64,000 nt of DNA from NCBI RefSeq assembly GCF_023973825.1, contig NC_090121.1:62001-126000 (forward strand), read 5' to 3'. Both the position numbers and the translations under genes were made by a program. Below are positions 1 to 13,132 of the stretch, piece after piece; position 1 is the stretch's first letter, and each line of letters starts with the position of its first letter. The notes beneath the pieces were generated by a model. It did no database searches, was not told the origin of the DNA, and saw only the letters and a list, made by a program, of their open reading frames with translations. The DNA is from Plasmodium brasilianum (Eukaryota; Apicomplexa; Aconoidasida; Haemosporida; Plasmodiidae).

Positions 1-1738
1 ATTAAAAAAATTTTTTTTTACATAAAAATTAGTTAACACATAAAAATTTATAAAATAAGCACATAAAGTTATACAATAAAATATATTATAATAAAATGAA
101 AGTTCCATATAATATAATGAAGTAAATACTCTAATTTTTTTACACCCTCAAAAATTCATTGGAATGTTTATCGATCTTGAATTTTTTTTATTTTTTCATT
201 TTACATATTTAACTATAATAATAATGTGCAAGATTTTTTTATATGCTTACCTTATCATGAATATTTACATAATATATTTAAAATAGAATTAAATCAAAAT
301 TACTTATATGTAATAATGAAATAATAAATACACGAATAGTATGATTTACTGGAACATTATAATTAGCACAATTTTAATAATCCCATACATTCAACTGCTA
401 CTAAAACTAAAATTCCATCAATAAACCTTAACTATCTCTTAGATATAACCTGAAGTACAAACATATATTTATGAATTATATTAAAGAAAAATAATTCGAT
501 TCTGTCACTATTATTTTATTAAAAAAATAATAGTCACATTATTGATAAATTTGTAATGATAAAGGTAAACTATATATATTCATATATTTTTCAAATAATA
601 TTAATCATTACATAATTTATTTGTAAATATCCATAAAAGATAGGATAAATATAAAAAAAAATACTCATAAATAATGAAATCGTAGAAAATACTTTTATAT
701 TTTAATTAATTATAATTTGTATTTTTGTATACATATAAAACATTTATAGAATATTACATTTATTCATGAAGAAATTAAAAAGGAATTATATATATTATCA
801 TTAATATGTGATTAAATTTAATTTGTTAATTTAATATTTGAATGATACAATAAATATGAATCATATATATGACCTTTATAAATATTCAATATAATTTATT
901 TTTAATAAATTTATTCAAAATAGAAATAACACTACAATTAAGAACAATAATAAAATTATAAATATTCTTAACTTCTCATTAAATTGTAAGGATATAGAAT
1001 TCCGTAATTAATAAAATATTATAAATAATCCATATATAGTAAGAACCTTACCTTATTATATATTAATAACTCCCCCAATATGTCTCTCAAAAAATAAACA
1101 TAAACATGTTTTAAAAAAATTTTACTGTAAATATGAATAACAAATATATCTAAAGACATATTTTACAAAGTAAATAAGTTTTTTTAAGTAAATATATATA
1201 TATGAACGCAACGATATATACTCACTTCATTTCATTAAATACAAAACAAGGAATATATATTGTTAAATCAGAACTAATTTTATATTTTTCTAATTACGTA
1301 AACAAATTGCAATTTTCTCCCAGAAAAGGCAAAAAAGAGTAAGAAGCATTTTTATTAGGACAAATGTAAATATAAAAAATGCTCTTTTAAAATTATATTA
1401 ATTATATGGTTATGTTTTCATCTTAAGGTACATGTAAATATTCTTCATAGAAATCTATCTAAATACACAAATATATGATACATGCAGTAGTGTACAATTA
1501 AACTAATATAATAATTTAAAATACAAACTTTTAAAAATTAAAACATTCGAATTCATAAAAAAACTAAGAACATATATGTTTTGTCTCTGGAGTGAAAAAG
1601 GGCGTTAATATATAATTGCTTCTCTAAAATTTCAGCAATTAATTATATGTTTACTATAAATATAACTAATAATACTTTAGACGTTACATCATATTAAAAG
1701 ATACTTGAGGTAAAAAAACATATTTCTTATTATTTATT
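1..1738. other. Intergenic AT-rich sequence, no gene seen
   Basis: No coding region, RNA gene or splice-site pair can be supported here. The sequence is AT-rich with short A and T runs. It lies downstream of the minus-strand fam-type gene that ends at 1739, so its right edge probably includes that gene's 3' untranslated region. Confidence 0.6.
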
Positions 1739-2633
1739 TCACTTTTTATTTAACTTAATGTTTTCATATTTCTTAACGTTTTTATGGTAATAAAAAACCG
1801 ACGATATGAGCGTGACCCATAACATTAAAAAGGGCATAATATATAAAATACCACTAAGTGGCCCTAGTACAGTAACATAAATAATATTTTTCCATTCAGT
1901 CCCTAGACTATTCAATATACTAAAGAAAGACAACAATTTTTCCTTAATTGGAAAAAGCAGGTATATATCTACTATATGTACAGCTGATAACAATAAAAAC
2001 AATAATAAAGGTAAATCTAATAGTAGTGAGAATTTTTTACGCATTATTTTTTTGTAAAACTTATAACTAATATTCTTGTTGTTTTTATGAAAATCTATAT
2101 AATAAAGCTCTTTGAATACTTTTTTTTTAAGACGAGAGTACTTTTTTGTTTCTAATTTAGAATATTTATAATTCATATCTTGTTTATGGCCACCATAATT
2201 ATTTAATGAACCTATATATAACTGATTCGTTCCATATGTGCGCTCTTTTTCAGTATTATATATATCCTTTCTTTTTTCACTCCTTTATTTGGTATATCTT
2301 CTCTTAGAATTGCAACATTTAAATCTTTATCCTGTTTATATTTTGCTAGTAATCGATATGTTCTGTCATCAAATTTTATAAAAAGCTTATAATGTTTGCC
2401 TAGGTACTTGTTAAACGTAATCTAAATATCCAAAATAAATAAATGATATTAAAAAAAAATACAACCTAATGATAACAGCAGTATTCATTAAAATACAAAA
2501 AAAAAAATATGAATTATGCAAATATACTTAAAAAATATTACCATACCACATCGTAGCCTAAATGGGGTGTATACGTAAAAAAGATAAGCACAAAAATTTT
2601 AATAAATAAGAAAATCATAATGCTTTTTTCCAT
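1739..2633 (-). pseudogene. fam-l/fam-m-type exported two-TM protein, frameshifted
   Basis: Two-exon gene of the P. malariae fam-l/fam-m kind, function unknown. Such proteins are thought to be exported to the infected red cell. Exon 1 (2547..2633) begins MEKSIMIFLF and encodes a 29-residue hydrophobic leader. The intron has a GTATGG donor and a TTTAG acceptor, and exon 2 begins at 2421 in phase 0. It reads ITFNKYL, then the export-like RTYRLLAKYKQ. The frame breaks in the T6 tract at 2272..2277 (A6 on the coding strand): one more base would join the N-terminal part to the open frame that runs to 1739. That second part carries KYSRLKKKVFKELYYIDF, two hydrophobic segments and a basic KKYENIKLNKK end. 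Apart from the single shift it looks full length, about 256 residues, so a base-calling error is possible. Family membership is certain to me; the l or m label is not. Confidence 0.8.
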
Positions 2634-3050
2634 AATGTGCTTTCTAAATTTTAACATATTTATTAAAACATATATTAACAGTTATACCATATCCTACTAA
2701 AAACAAAGAATATTACATTAGTTATTTAATTTTAATTTTTTTTTTTTTATATGTAATTAATAAAATTTGTATATATATCGGGTATTTTATAACATGTACA
2801 TAGATAAATAATATTAAAAAGTTATTATATAATTTTTACCATAATAGTTTTTATTAAAAAAAAATAACTTTCATATAAATAAGATAATTTTAATTTATAC
2901 AAAAATATTCACAATATATTACCTAGTTATCTAATGTAGTGTATTAACTAAATAATTTTTTCTATTAATTTTTTTCAGAATAAACTAAGAAAAAAAGAAC
3001 GTCTTCATATTATAAGTAAATATGGAGTTTATGTACCATATGGAACATAT

Positions 3051-3076
3051 ATCATATATATATATATATATATGAT
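3051..3076. repeat. AT microsatellite in a perfect palindrome
   Basis: An alternating AT tract of about 20 bases (3054..3073) is bounded by ATC and GAT, so the whole stretch is self-complementary and could form a cruciform. Such tracts are common in Plasmodium intergenic DNA and tend to vary in length. Confidence 0.8.
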
Positions 3077-5229
3077 ACAATGCTAAATACTCTAAAGCAA
3101 TAACTAATTAATATCTGGTCATTAAATATTATAATTTTACTAGCATAATATTTTGAATAAAAATTTTTAAAGAAAAATTTTAATTATAAGAACATAATAG
3201 TATTGATAATAAATGAAGATAACTATGTTTTCTATAATATTTTGTTCTATTTTAGTATATTGATAAATTTTATTTATAAATAAATAGCGTACACTCTTTT
3301 ATAGTCTATACTATGCGTAAATAATCTAATATATATAGAAATGCCTAATCTCCTAAAAAATATCTAAAGTTAAATAAAGCTTCATTTTCGTTTTTTTACG
3401 AAAATTTTTTAAAATTATAGATTTAATTAAGATTAATTTATATCATTATTTCTAAATAAAAAATATTTATACTGAACTAATTAATTTTTTTTTTTTTAAT
3501 TAATTGCATACATATAGAAGAAATATTAAAATAGTAAAAAACTAAAAACAAAAAAGAAAGGAGGTTTAATGTATAATTAACATAAATATTGTACAAATAA
3601 TTTGATTAAATTAGAAACATATTATATAAAATAAATTTATAAATGCTATGCAAAATACAAATGATTTAAAATAAATGGTAAAGAATAACAATATAATTTA
3701 CTAAAAAGTATGTTTTATTAATTTTTCTATTTATAATGTTCGAATAAATTCATTATATTGCGTTTATTTATTTACAAATACGTAATGCATTGAATATATA
3801 TTTTACAGGTACATCTTAACAAAACAATATAAATATATAAAAAAAATAACATTTTATTAAAAATTCTTTTAACGGAAAAAACATATTTTTTCTAAATAAT
3901 TTTTTTTTTGTAACAGATAAAATGAGGATTATATTTATAAAAATATCATATTCGTAAAAATTTATTGTAATAATCTTATATATAATTTTATATTGTTCTT
4001 ATTAAAAAGTCTTAACCTGCAAGTTAATAATTTTAAAATTAAAAGATAGAAAATTTTTCCTAAAATTAAAACGCCATTTTTAAATTACAAAAATTAACGT
4101 TATTCTATATTTATTGATTTAATGTATATATTATTATCGTAACAACAATTATTAATTTTTTTATTTAGTTTCTTTTAAGTTATTGCTCAATTTTATTGCC
4201 TCAATTTTTTACTCTCATTTAATTTTTTTTTATGTAATACAATTTAACCCATTTTAAAAATATGTAATAATTCCCATATATATAAATTATAAAATGAATT
4301 GTGAAAAATAAGGATATTACCAAATAACATCCTCTTAAGAAATTATTTTAAAATAGTATTTTTCCGTTTTAAAAATATTGATATATTCTAAACATTTTTC
4401 TGAGTTTTCAAAAAAAAATATTTTTTATTTTTCTAAATTATTTATACCTTTCCTAAGTTAAAAACTCATAAATCAATACTATAACTTCCTTGTAAAATAA
4501 TTATTTTTTTCCTTATTAAGTATATGTATAATAGATGAATATTTTTGTAATATATATATTACATAATAAAGTTAGCGTATTTATCATATAATGTCCATTA
4601 TACATTTAACATATAATAAAATTAATATTTAATACATATAAATAAAAAAAGTTAAATATATAATAATATAAAATTTAAAAATATAATTTTCATCCTTGCA
4701 CTAGATATTTAATATAGTATCTATAAAAAATATGATATCATTTAAATGTTCAATAATTATCGAATTTAATGCATTGTTTATATTGTTTCATCACAAATCA
4801 TATAGAGAAGCACACTTTTTTTCCTCTATACAAAAAAAAAAATATTTGAAATGTTTACTCTTTTATAATTTTACATAAAAATTATGTGTTCCACTAGGTC
4901 AAAAAATTTCATACTTCAAATAATAAATGCATTGATGGCATACACCCTTAAATATATAAACTTTTATATACTAATCATATAGCTGGATGTCTTAAACAGA
5001 AAAAATATAATATTTTTATGCAAGCATAAAATTTTTAAAATTAATAAGGCACACATAAAAATTATATTATTAGGTGCATAATTCTACCATACTTAAGATT
5101 TGTTAATATTTTAAGTGAATATGTTCAATAATAGTGAAATAGATTTTCATAGTATTTTTATATAGAACAGCGATATATACCAGCAGAACTATCTCCTCTT
5201 ACTGCTGGTTAAGAATTTATCTCTTAATT

Positions 5230-6350
5230 TCCAATAATTATACTAACATTTTATCCAATAATTTTCATATTTTTTTCTCTTTCTTAACATTATAAATTAT
5301 GCCAACTAAAAGTGAGAATACCATTCTTCAATCTTTCCAAACTATTACGACAATAAATTATTATTTTGATAGGATATTATTTATATATATATAGTTTTTA
5401 ATAATACAATTTTACTCCATTAGGACTTTCCTAATGCCTTTATTAAGAATAAATAAAAATATGTTGAAATGTGTAAATGAACAAAATGAACAAATACCAA
5501 CATATAGTTTCTAAAATAACTGTATATATTCGGCTGCATTCAGACATAACATATCATATAGTACAAAATTATAACTTCAAAAAGTTCAATAATAATAATC
5601 ATTGTACATATATAATAAAGTCTTAAACATATTATTTGAAATGCATTAAAAAAGAAAATACAAAAAAAAAAGTGCCAGGAATTTTTTTTAATTATAATAT
5701 TGCAAACCTAATCGTATATAAATGACTGTGATTCTAACAGAACCATAAAAAATTCTTATATAAAGGAACGCATGAAGTATTTTAATAAGGTAATGAGAAA
5801 ATATGAAATTAAAGGATAAATATTCTATGGAAATTTATATGTTATAAAGAAGATATAAAGAAAATATAAAACTGCTTTAATATTATTTGCATAATTAATA
5901 TTAACATTATTTTGCAAGGATTATTTCGGACATATATAATTTATTATAAAAAATAATACCTATTATACATTATGAGAACTACTAAAAAAATCAATTTGTA
6001 TAAAATTATCACTAGGTATACTGCAAAAATAAAGTTTTCATTATATATTCTAAAAAATTGTTACAATAAAGATATTACATATATTAATGTAGTTTTATTA
6101 CATTAATAATGTTTTCTATTCTATGATAAATAAATTGTCAGAAATACAATGAATTATGGAATTCAACTATTTGAAATATCAGTGCTAGAACAATGGAATT
6201 TGATGCTAAATAGATTATACAGAGAACATTAGTGCATAATCCAATACGTGAAAATTATATTAATTTTAACGCATTTGTAATATCACATATTTCACATTAA
6301 GATAATATTGATACATATATTATATATCATTATGCATATAATTACGTATA
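5230..6350. repeat. Direct duplication, left copy (partner near 33.87-35.0 kb)
   Basis: Several stretches match, in the same orientation, sequence lying 28.65-28.67 kb downstream. Examples are ACATTATAAATTATG near 5290, AATAAAAATATGTTGAAAT near 5450, GTACAAAATTATAACTT near 5560 and ATATCAGTGCTAGAA near 6176. The constant spacing shows a single duplicated block rather than chance AT-rich similarity. On the minus strand near 5250-5330 a short coding-like relic reads LLVGIIYN and, after a one-base shift, RKRKKYENYW then a stop. It resembles the post-membrane tail of fam-type genes, but the rest of such a gene is not recognisable. Confidence 0.6.
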
Positions 6351-7368
6351 AAAATAATTTTTTTCTATTTATATTCTTTACATAACAGATTAAAATTGTT
6401 TAACTGAAATTTCTAATATAAAGAAATTTTTTCTCTTTTTTTGGTGCATACAAGATGGAATTAGAGAAGGGGCAATTAATAAAGTTTATTAAAATATTTT
6501 TACTCATCTTAATAAAAAATGAAGTATAATAATGCTAATTATAATTATAATAATAATTATTGTTCATTAGTTATAAAATAATGCAACATGATATAATACT
6601 CTATTTCTTTATTATACTATGAAATCAAAGAAAATAAATAATATACATAACGCAGTTATTTTTATTAACTAAGATACATTAATATAATCTATAGAAAACA
6701 TATATTTATGTTAAAAGTTTTTCAATTCAGGAGGACACTATATTTTATATTTTAAAAAAAATATATTAGTTGAAAGTAAAAAATAAAAAAATTATTATAA
6801 TAAAAGAAATATATATTTTTAATATTAGTACCAAAATATTACTTGCATAGTTAATTCTTATTCATTATGTTTTATAATGAGCAAGTAGTGTCTTATTATA
6901 CTTGCAATATAAGAAAATACATATATAAAGGATACAAATCCATATATTAATATAACATATAAAAAAATAATAGAATGAATTTTTCTTTAGGAAAAAAAAT
7001 TAATCATCATGCATTACAATAAAATAAATCTTTTTTATGATTATTTTCATGTTATATTTATTATTTAGTTTTATTTATTACATATATTATATTTTTTATA
7101 TAATCATTTGTAAATAAAAATGTTCCCAAAATAAAAATATATTTTGAATTTAGAATTAGTATTTTATTCTGTTAAGTAAAATTTTCAAATAATAATTCTT
7201 AATTATTATTATAATTTCTTGCATTCATAATTTTCTAGGTTGCACTCATTTATATGAAAAATAAAACTTTTTTTTCTTTTTTTACCTTTGGAAACAAATT
7301 TTAGATCATTTCTCTTTGGACATTTGTTATGTAAAACTTAATGAAAGTAATGACGTACATTATTAAAT

Positions 7369-7674
7369 ATGTCTTTTTTGTGTACTATATCTTCACATAG
7401 AAATAGTGACCGTAACAATGTCTATATTCATTACGGAAAAGTTGAGAGAAATTTCTATGCATTATACAAACTTGAACATAATAATTATTTTATCAAAACT
7501 GTTATAAACACTATATTTTGTTTTAATGATCAAAAAATAAATAATGTGCTATTAGCTTTTGATATATTAAAGAAAAATTGGGTTAACATTAATGAGAAAC
7601 ATAAGAAAAATATTATATGTAATATTTATATAATTTATCCAATTGATTTTCAGTACATTAGTGTTATGTGTTAA
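7369..7674 (+). CDS. Hypothetical ORF, 101 aa, doubtful
   Basis: An uninterrupted ATG-to-TAA frame of 101 codons, starting MSFLCTISSHRN. Its composition is less dominated by Phe, Ile and Tyr runs than the random ORFs of this window. I recognise no domain. There is no signal peptide or membrane segment. A weak possibility is that it is an internal piece of an older gene: the preceding 70 bases read DHFSLDICYVKLNE in another frame after a TTTTAG that could be an old acceptor. No partner exon was found, and it lies alone in a gene-free stretch. It may well be a chance ORF. Confidence 0.2.
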   Translation: MSFLCTISSHRNSDRNNVYIHYGKVERNFYALYKLEHNNYFIKTVINTIFCFNDQKINNVLLAFDILKKNWVNINEKHKKNIICNIYIIYPIDFQYISVMC

Positions 7675-8573
7675 GTGGAACATATAGAAAAGATGGAACC
7701 AAAAAATTCAGATTAAACAAAATATATAAATTAACAAATTAATATTTTAATTACACAATACAGAAAGTAAAAATAAAATAATAAATAACTTCATTTAAAT
7801 ATATCTACAGAATAAATGAATGTTAAGAAAATATTTTTTTCATAGTATAAAAGAAGTAATTATGTAATATATTTATTTTTAAGTTAATGAAATTATATCA
7901 TCTGAAAAAATAACATTTTATACATTAATAGTAGTTTTTTTAGTAAAAAAAGAATATGAAGTTAATTTATTTTTAGTTAAAACAATTCAGCTCTTAGATT
8001 ACCGTTTATCATAAATAATATCGTTCTAATTAAAATGTAATAAACTACTATAAACATCCACTAAACATATTCACATTAAAGGGGGAATTACCAAACTTCA
8101 TAATCATATATGTTTATATACTTACGTATATATTGAAAAACACATGAAAAAACCCAAAAAAATGGAATAAATTATTAAATTATTTAAAAAACTAGACAAT
8201 ATATGACTTTCCTATTATAATTTAAACACAGATCTCTATTAGTTTTTCTACATATATAAATAAAAAACATTTATGATTAAAAAATGTATATTTTCTAGTA
8301 GAATATATAAAAAAATAATTACGTAAAAAAAAAAAAGAGGAATTATCTATTTACATTAATGCAAATAAAAACAATAATAGAACCTCTTTGTATAAAATAT
8401 GAAGAGAAAACAATTCCTGTATCACATACATAATACAAATTTGTGCACATATGTAATTTTAAATATATAAAAATAATATGTTCATTAAAATTAAAGCACT
8501 ATATTAAGAAATTTAAAAGTAACATTCCTTTATATGATTCCAATTCGTATTAAGAAAATTATTTATACTTTTT

Positions 8574-9370
8574 TTATTTTTTATTATTACAAATAATACT
8601 ATGTTTCCATAATTTGTAGGAAATATAAAAAAATATGAGAAGAAACATTGGAATTAAAATATAAATGATCGGAAGAACAAAACCTGAAATGGATTTGACA
8701 TTATCATTTATGAATGGTAAAACTATTTTGATAATAAGACATGTCATAATTGGATTAAGGATCAAAAAAAATCTTAGAAACTTTTCTTTATATGTAACTT
8801 TAAAATTCTCAGATCTATTATATGAAGAAATAAATGCCTTTATTACCTCTATCTCGAATAATGCATCTAATTTCTTTAAAGTTTCAAATATGAACGATAA
8901 TATATTTTTTTTTGTTGGCATATTTTTTTTCTTTTGGAACGATTTTTCTTTTAATTTTCCATATTCTCTTTCTTTGTGATCGCACACTATTAATGAAATA
9001 GATGGTTTTTTATATTTTTTATGAAGTTTTTATTTTGAAGGTAAGACTATATTTCTGTGATTTTTATCTCTTTTTCCATATAACAATCTTTTTACCCTTA
9101 TATCTAATAAGTTATTCTGGTTGATTCTCATATTCCATGTTTTATCTGAAGAAGCTGACTAAAAATTATGGTAAATATATATTATTTAAAAAATTATCTG
9201 CATTTCCATTTAAATAAAATATTCATTTTATTATGAAGAAGTAATATTAAAAAAAAGTATAAAAATTATTGAATATAATAATTACGTACTTTATACGAAT
9301 AGTGGCATATCCACATTAAAAAGAAAAATAAGAAAATTTTAGAGAAAAGTAATTTATTTTTATGTAACAT
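8574..9370 (-). pseudogene. Exported two-TM protein with one in-frame nonsense codon
   Basis: Two-exon gene of an exported-protein type distinct from the fam-type genes. Exon 1 (9290..9370) encodes a hydrophobic 27-residue leader beginning MLHKNKLLFSK and containing LMWICHY. The intron runs from GTACGT to TTTTTAG, and exon 2 starts at 9158 in phase 0. Exon 2 reads SASSDKTW and then KRLLYGKRD, an export-like motif, before a TAA at 9030..9032. The same frame then stays open for another 152 codons to the stop at 8574, passing KKLDALFEIEVIKAF and two strong hydrophobic segments (near 8750 and near 8640). The only lesion is therefore one nonsense codon in an otherwise complete frame of about 222 codons. 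An alternative intron from GTAAAA (near 9100) to TTAATAG (near 8990) would skip the stop but remove the export motif. Function unknown. Confidence 0.75.
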
Positions 9371-12300
9371 TGCATGGAATTTATTTATGAATGCTAAATC
9401 TTTTGTAATAATAGAGTTTTTAGCAATATCTTTTTTTCGATAATATTCAAAGGAATATATATTATAATTTTTCTTTACTGTTTTCTGTCATTTAAAATTT
9501 TTAGCTTTCTTTAGTTAATGGTAAATATATCACATAATAAAATGTAAGTAAAAAAAATGTTATATTAAACAAAAATATTAAAATAATTTTTTTTATCTAA
9601 AATTATTATTATTTAATATTATATCTATATAATACGTTTAAAGAAAAAATTAAAAGATATATAATTACAATAAAATAATTGCAACCATATAATCATTAAA
9701 AAACATGTTTCAAAAATTTTATTTTTCATTTACATATTTTATATGAATATTAATAAAATATTTTATTAATATGTTGTTATGATAAATCATAAATGCAAAA
9801 AAATTGCATGATGTAATATAAATATGTTAGTTTCCAAGCAAATATTATTTTAAAGTTATATGCTACCATTAAGTTAATGAAAAATATTTCGAAGTTAAAT
9901 TCTTGTTAAAATTTTTTTTCTAATAATTTGCAATAAATATAATGTAATTAGAACAAAAAAATAATATAAATATATATATGATTAATGAATTAATATAATT
10001 TTTAATGTATTATATAATATGTTATCGTCTTATGTATTTTAAGAAAAAATTATTAATAGATAACTAGAAATAATACATATATTATTATAAAAGTTATTGC
10101 TTTCGATGTTATATAAGATTAATTAAAGTTTTATTTTTTTAAATAATATAAAACAGAATTTTCTTATGTAATGATGGCATAAATTACTTTTAATATTAAT
10201 TCAAAAATTTAAATAATACAACAGTTTAAAAAATAATATTAATCAAATTTTGAGGATAAAATAGTTTTTTTCTAATATACTTAAGATAAAAATAGAAAAT
10301 ATGATTCAAAAAAATAAAAATAAAAATAAAAAACTCTATACAGTTAAAAATGTTATAAATATTACATATAGATAATTAATTAAGGTTTTAATGATTCCTT
10401 AAGATGATATTGTTATGGACTTCACATTACATAATAAGAAAATACATATATCAAAATATAAAAATAGTTTCAATAAAATACAATAAAGAACCGAAATGAA
10501 AAATATAAAATAAAAAAAAATTAATCACCAACATTTGAAGTAAAATATTGTTCAAGTTATATGCAAGTTTTTAAATAAAGTATTAAAATTAAAATAGTTT
10601 TTAAGTATTTTTTTCATATAATATGGCACTATATTTGTTGAAACAGTATAAATATATTTTCTATTTATTAAATATATATGTTATGTAAAAAATCGATAAT
10701 TAATAAGTTATTTTTGCTTTTTATATATAACTGCGTTTTTCAAAAATCATAGATTACTATATTTAATTATTTTCTACTTTTATATATATATTTACATATA
10801 TTTTTGAAAAAAAATATTTTTATATGTTTTATGCGTCAAACAATATATGCAGAAAATTTTCCCTTATATTATTATTTATAACTATTATGCATTTAATAAA
10901 CATTATAATAATGTTCACATAATTTTACCGTATAAAAAAATTTAGCATAAAATATAAGAAAAAATATATAAAAAATTAATGGATGTATTATTTATGTGTG
11001 ATACTGAATAACAAATACATTTACATTATGTCTATTTAAAAATTTAAAAATATTTTCTAACTTCCTTATAAATAGTCATTATATTCATATATGAATAATT
11101 ATTATTTTTAAAGAATATTAAAATGTATTAGTATGTAAATACTTTTCTCATGAATTTTTCTAATTTTAATATGGTTAATTAATAAAAATGCAATTATATT
11201 TATAACTGTTTATACTATATATTATCAGTTTGCTTTTTATTCTACAATTACTAAAAAATTAGTCTCAACTTAAATTGTAATTTACAAGCTATAAACTTGG
11301 GTTTAATGTTATAGTTTGTTAATGTTACTAAAATGTAGTTTTAGAATATTACGTAATTCATGAAAATTACATATAAAATATGAATTGATATAATAAGTTA
11401 CATGACAAAGGTTACATAACTGGAATTAATTATAATACTGTAGTTCATTTTTTATTGATAATAAAATGTTTGTATAACTTCTAAAATTAGTTAGTAAAAA
11501 TTTTGAGAGAAATTACAATTAAGTTTTTTCTAATTTAATGTATAATAAAAATAATTATTATATAAAGTAGTTTAAGAATATTTCTTCTGTCTTCACATAC
11601 AATTATATTACTTAAAAGAAAAAAAGAAATAAAACAAAATGAAATGAAAGATATAACATTATTAATATGTTCCATAGCATTAAAAACAACTCACTAGAAG
11701 AATAAAAATAAAAAAAAAACTAGAAAAATTCAATATAACTACTGTTACGTCTTTAATTTTTGAATATCTATACAACATTAATAATATATTTCGGCAAAAA
11801 AAAGAATATTTTATATATAAAAGAATATTCTAATGTCTCATTTATATATCTGCGAATAATAAAACTATTGTATATATATTTATATTTATTTAATTATGAA
11901 AATTAAGGCCATATCATTTTTTATAATTGAAATTTAGAATTCATTTAACACCAATGATACTGTTTCTTAAGTACATAAATAAATTTACTATTATTCATTT
12001 TATATAACATACATAGGTATAGGAAACAACATATCTATATAAGAAACATGAAAACGGAAAATACAGAAGACTTATCCTTTTTTTTTTTTTTTTTTCATAT
12101 TTAAATAATATAAAATAACGAATATAAAAAACTATTATTAATTCTACGGTACATCTACATTAAAATTTTTTTACATTATGTATATTATTATCATATTTCA
12201 TATTAATCAAGGAATAAATATATTATGTTTGTTAATTTGAAAATTAATTCAATAACAAATTTATTAAACTTTGTATTAAATTATACAAATTTAAGAGTGC

Positions 12301-13132
12301 TCTTTCATATATAGTGTAACTTTATATCTTAATATTAAAATAAAATAAAATGTCAAAAAATGTAAGAATTTTTTTTTTCTGTATTATGCATTAAAAATAA
12401 GCATACTATTAAACGTAGTAGTATTTATTACTCTTATAATAAAAAAGAATATTAATCTGTTACAAGATTTCAATATTAAATTAAATAACGGAATCTCAGA
12501 CAAATTATTTATTTAAGAACAAAACGTACATAAATGAACAAATGGTTTAACATATATATGTCGTTATAAGAATTGTTATTTAGGGCCTTAATTTTCCCTT
12601 TAATATTATTATTTAGAGATTCTAATTGCCAATGTTATGCTAAGTATAAAGCTAACTTATAAATACATAAATATAAATATACTTTATAATTATAAGTTAT
12701 AAATTCAATATATATTTATATTTTTATTTAAAAAATAATTTAATTAAAAAATAATAAAAAAAAGTATTGCTTAAAATTTCATGAATTAATATGGTAATAC
12801 TTAATATAAAATAGTTCAATTTTATAAATGCATATATTAAAACTTGCTGTTTTTATTAAAATAAGCTCTAATAATATATTCTTCTAGAAATAGAAAAAAT
12901 TATATATAATCGGTATATTTTTAAAATAATTACATTTACGTCTTTGTATTTCAAACCTATTTTTCTCTTCTGAATTACTCATTAATATATACTCTTCTTT
13001 TTATTTCTTTCCTTTAGGTATGACATCATTTAAGAAATTTATTTCAATGATATCCTTTAATTTTATGTGAATATGGTTCTATTATATTTTGAGTGTATTA
13101 TTTTGAATTTGCAGCAAGTATAATTCTATTAT
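9371..13132. other. Intergenic AT-rich sequence, no gene seen
   Basis: The left end is the upstream region of the minus-strand exported-protein gene. The right end, from about 12950, is 3' flank of the minus-strand STP1 copy and shares short stretches with the flank after the plus-strand STP1. A T18 tract lies at 12078..12095 and an AAATAA-type microsatellite near 10307..10331. No other gene could be supported. Confidence 0.55.

Larger units (their letters stand above)
2634..8573. other. Intergenic region with a duplicated block and one doubtful ORF
   Basis: Six kilobases of AT-rich sequence. It holds an AT microsatellite inside a perfect palindrome (about 3051..3076), one arm of a distant direct duplication (about 5230..6350) and a doubtful 101-codon ORF (7369..7674). 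The segment next to 2634 is upstream of the minus-strand fam-type gene and should include its promoter, but I see no motif I can name. Elsewhere I see no gene. Confidence 0.55.

Noticed and set aside
8665..8979. Plus-strand 104-codon ORF opposite the exported-protein gene
   Set aside because: Antisense to a real exon with good splice sites, leader and membrane segments; no independent support.
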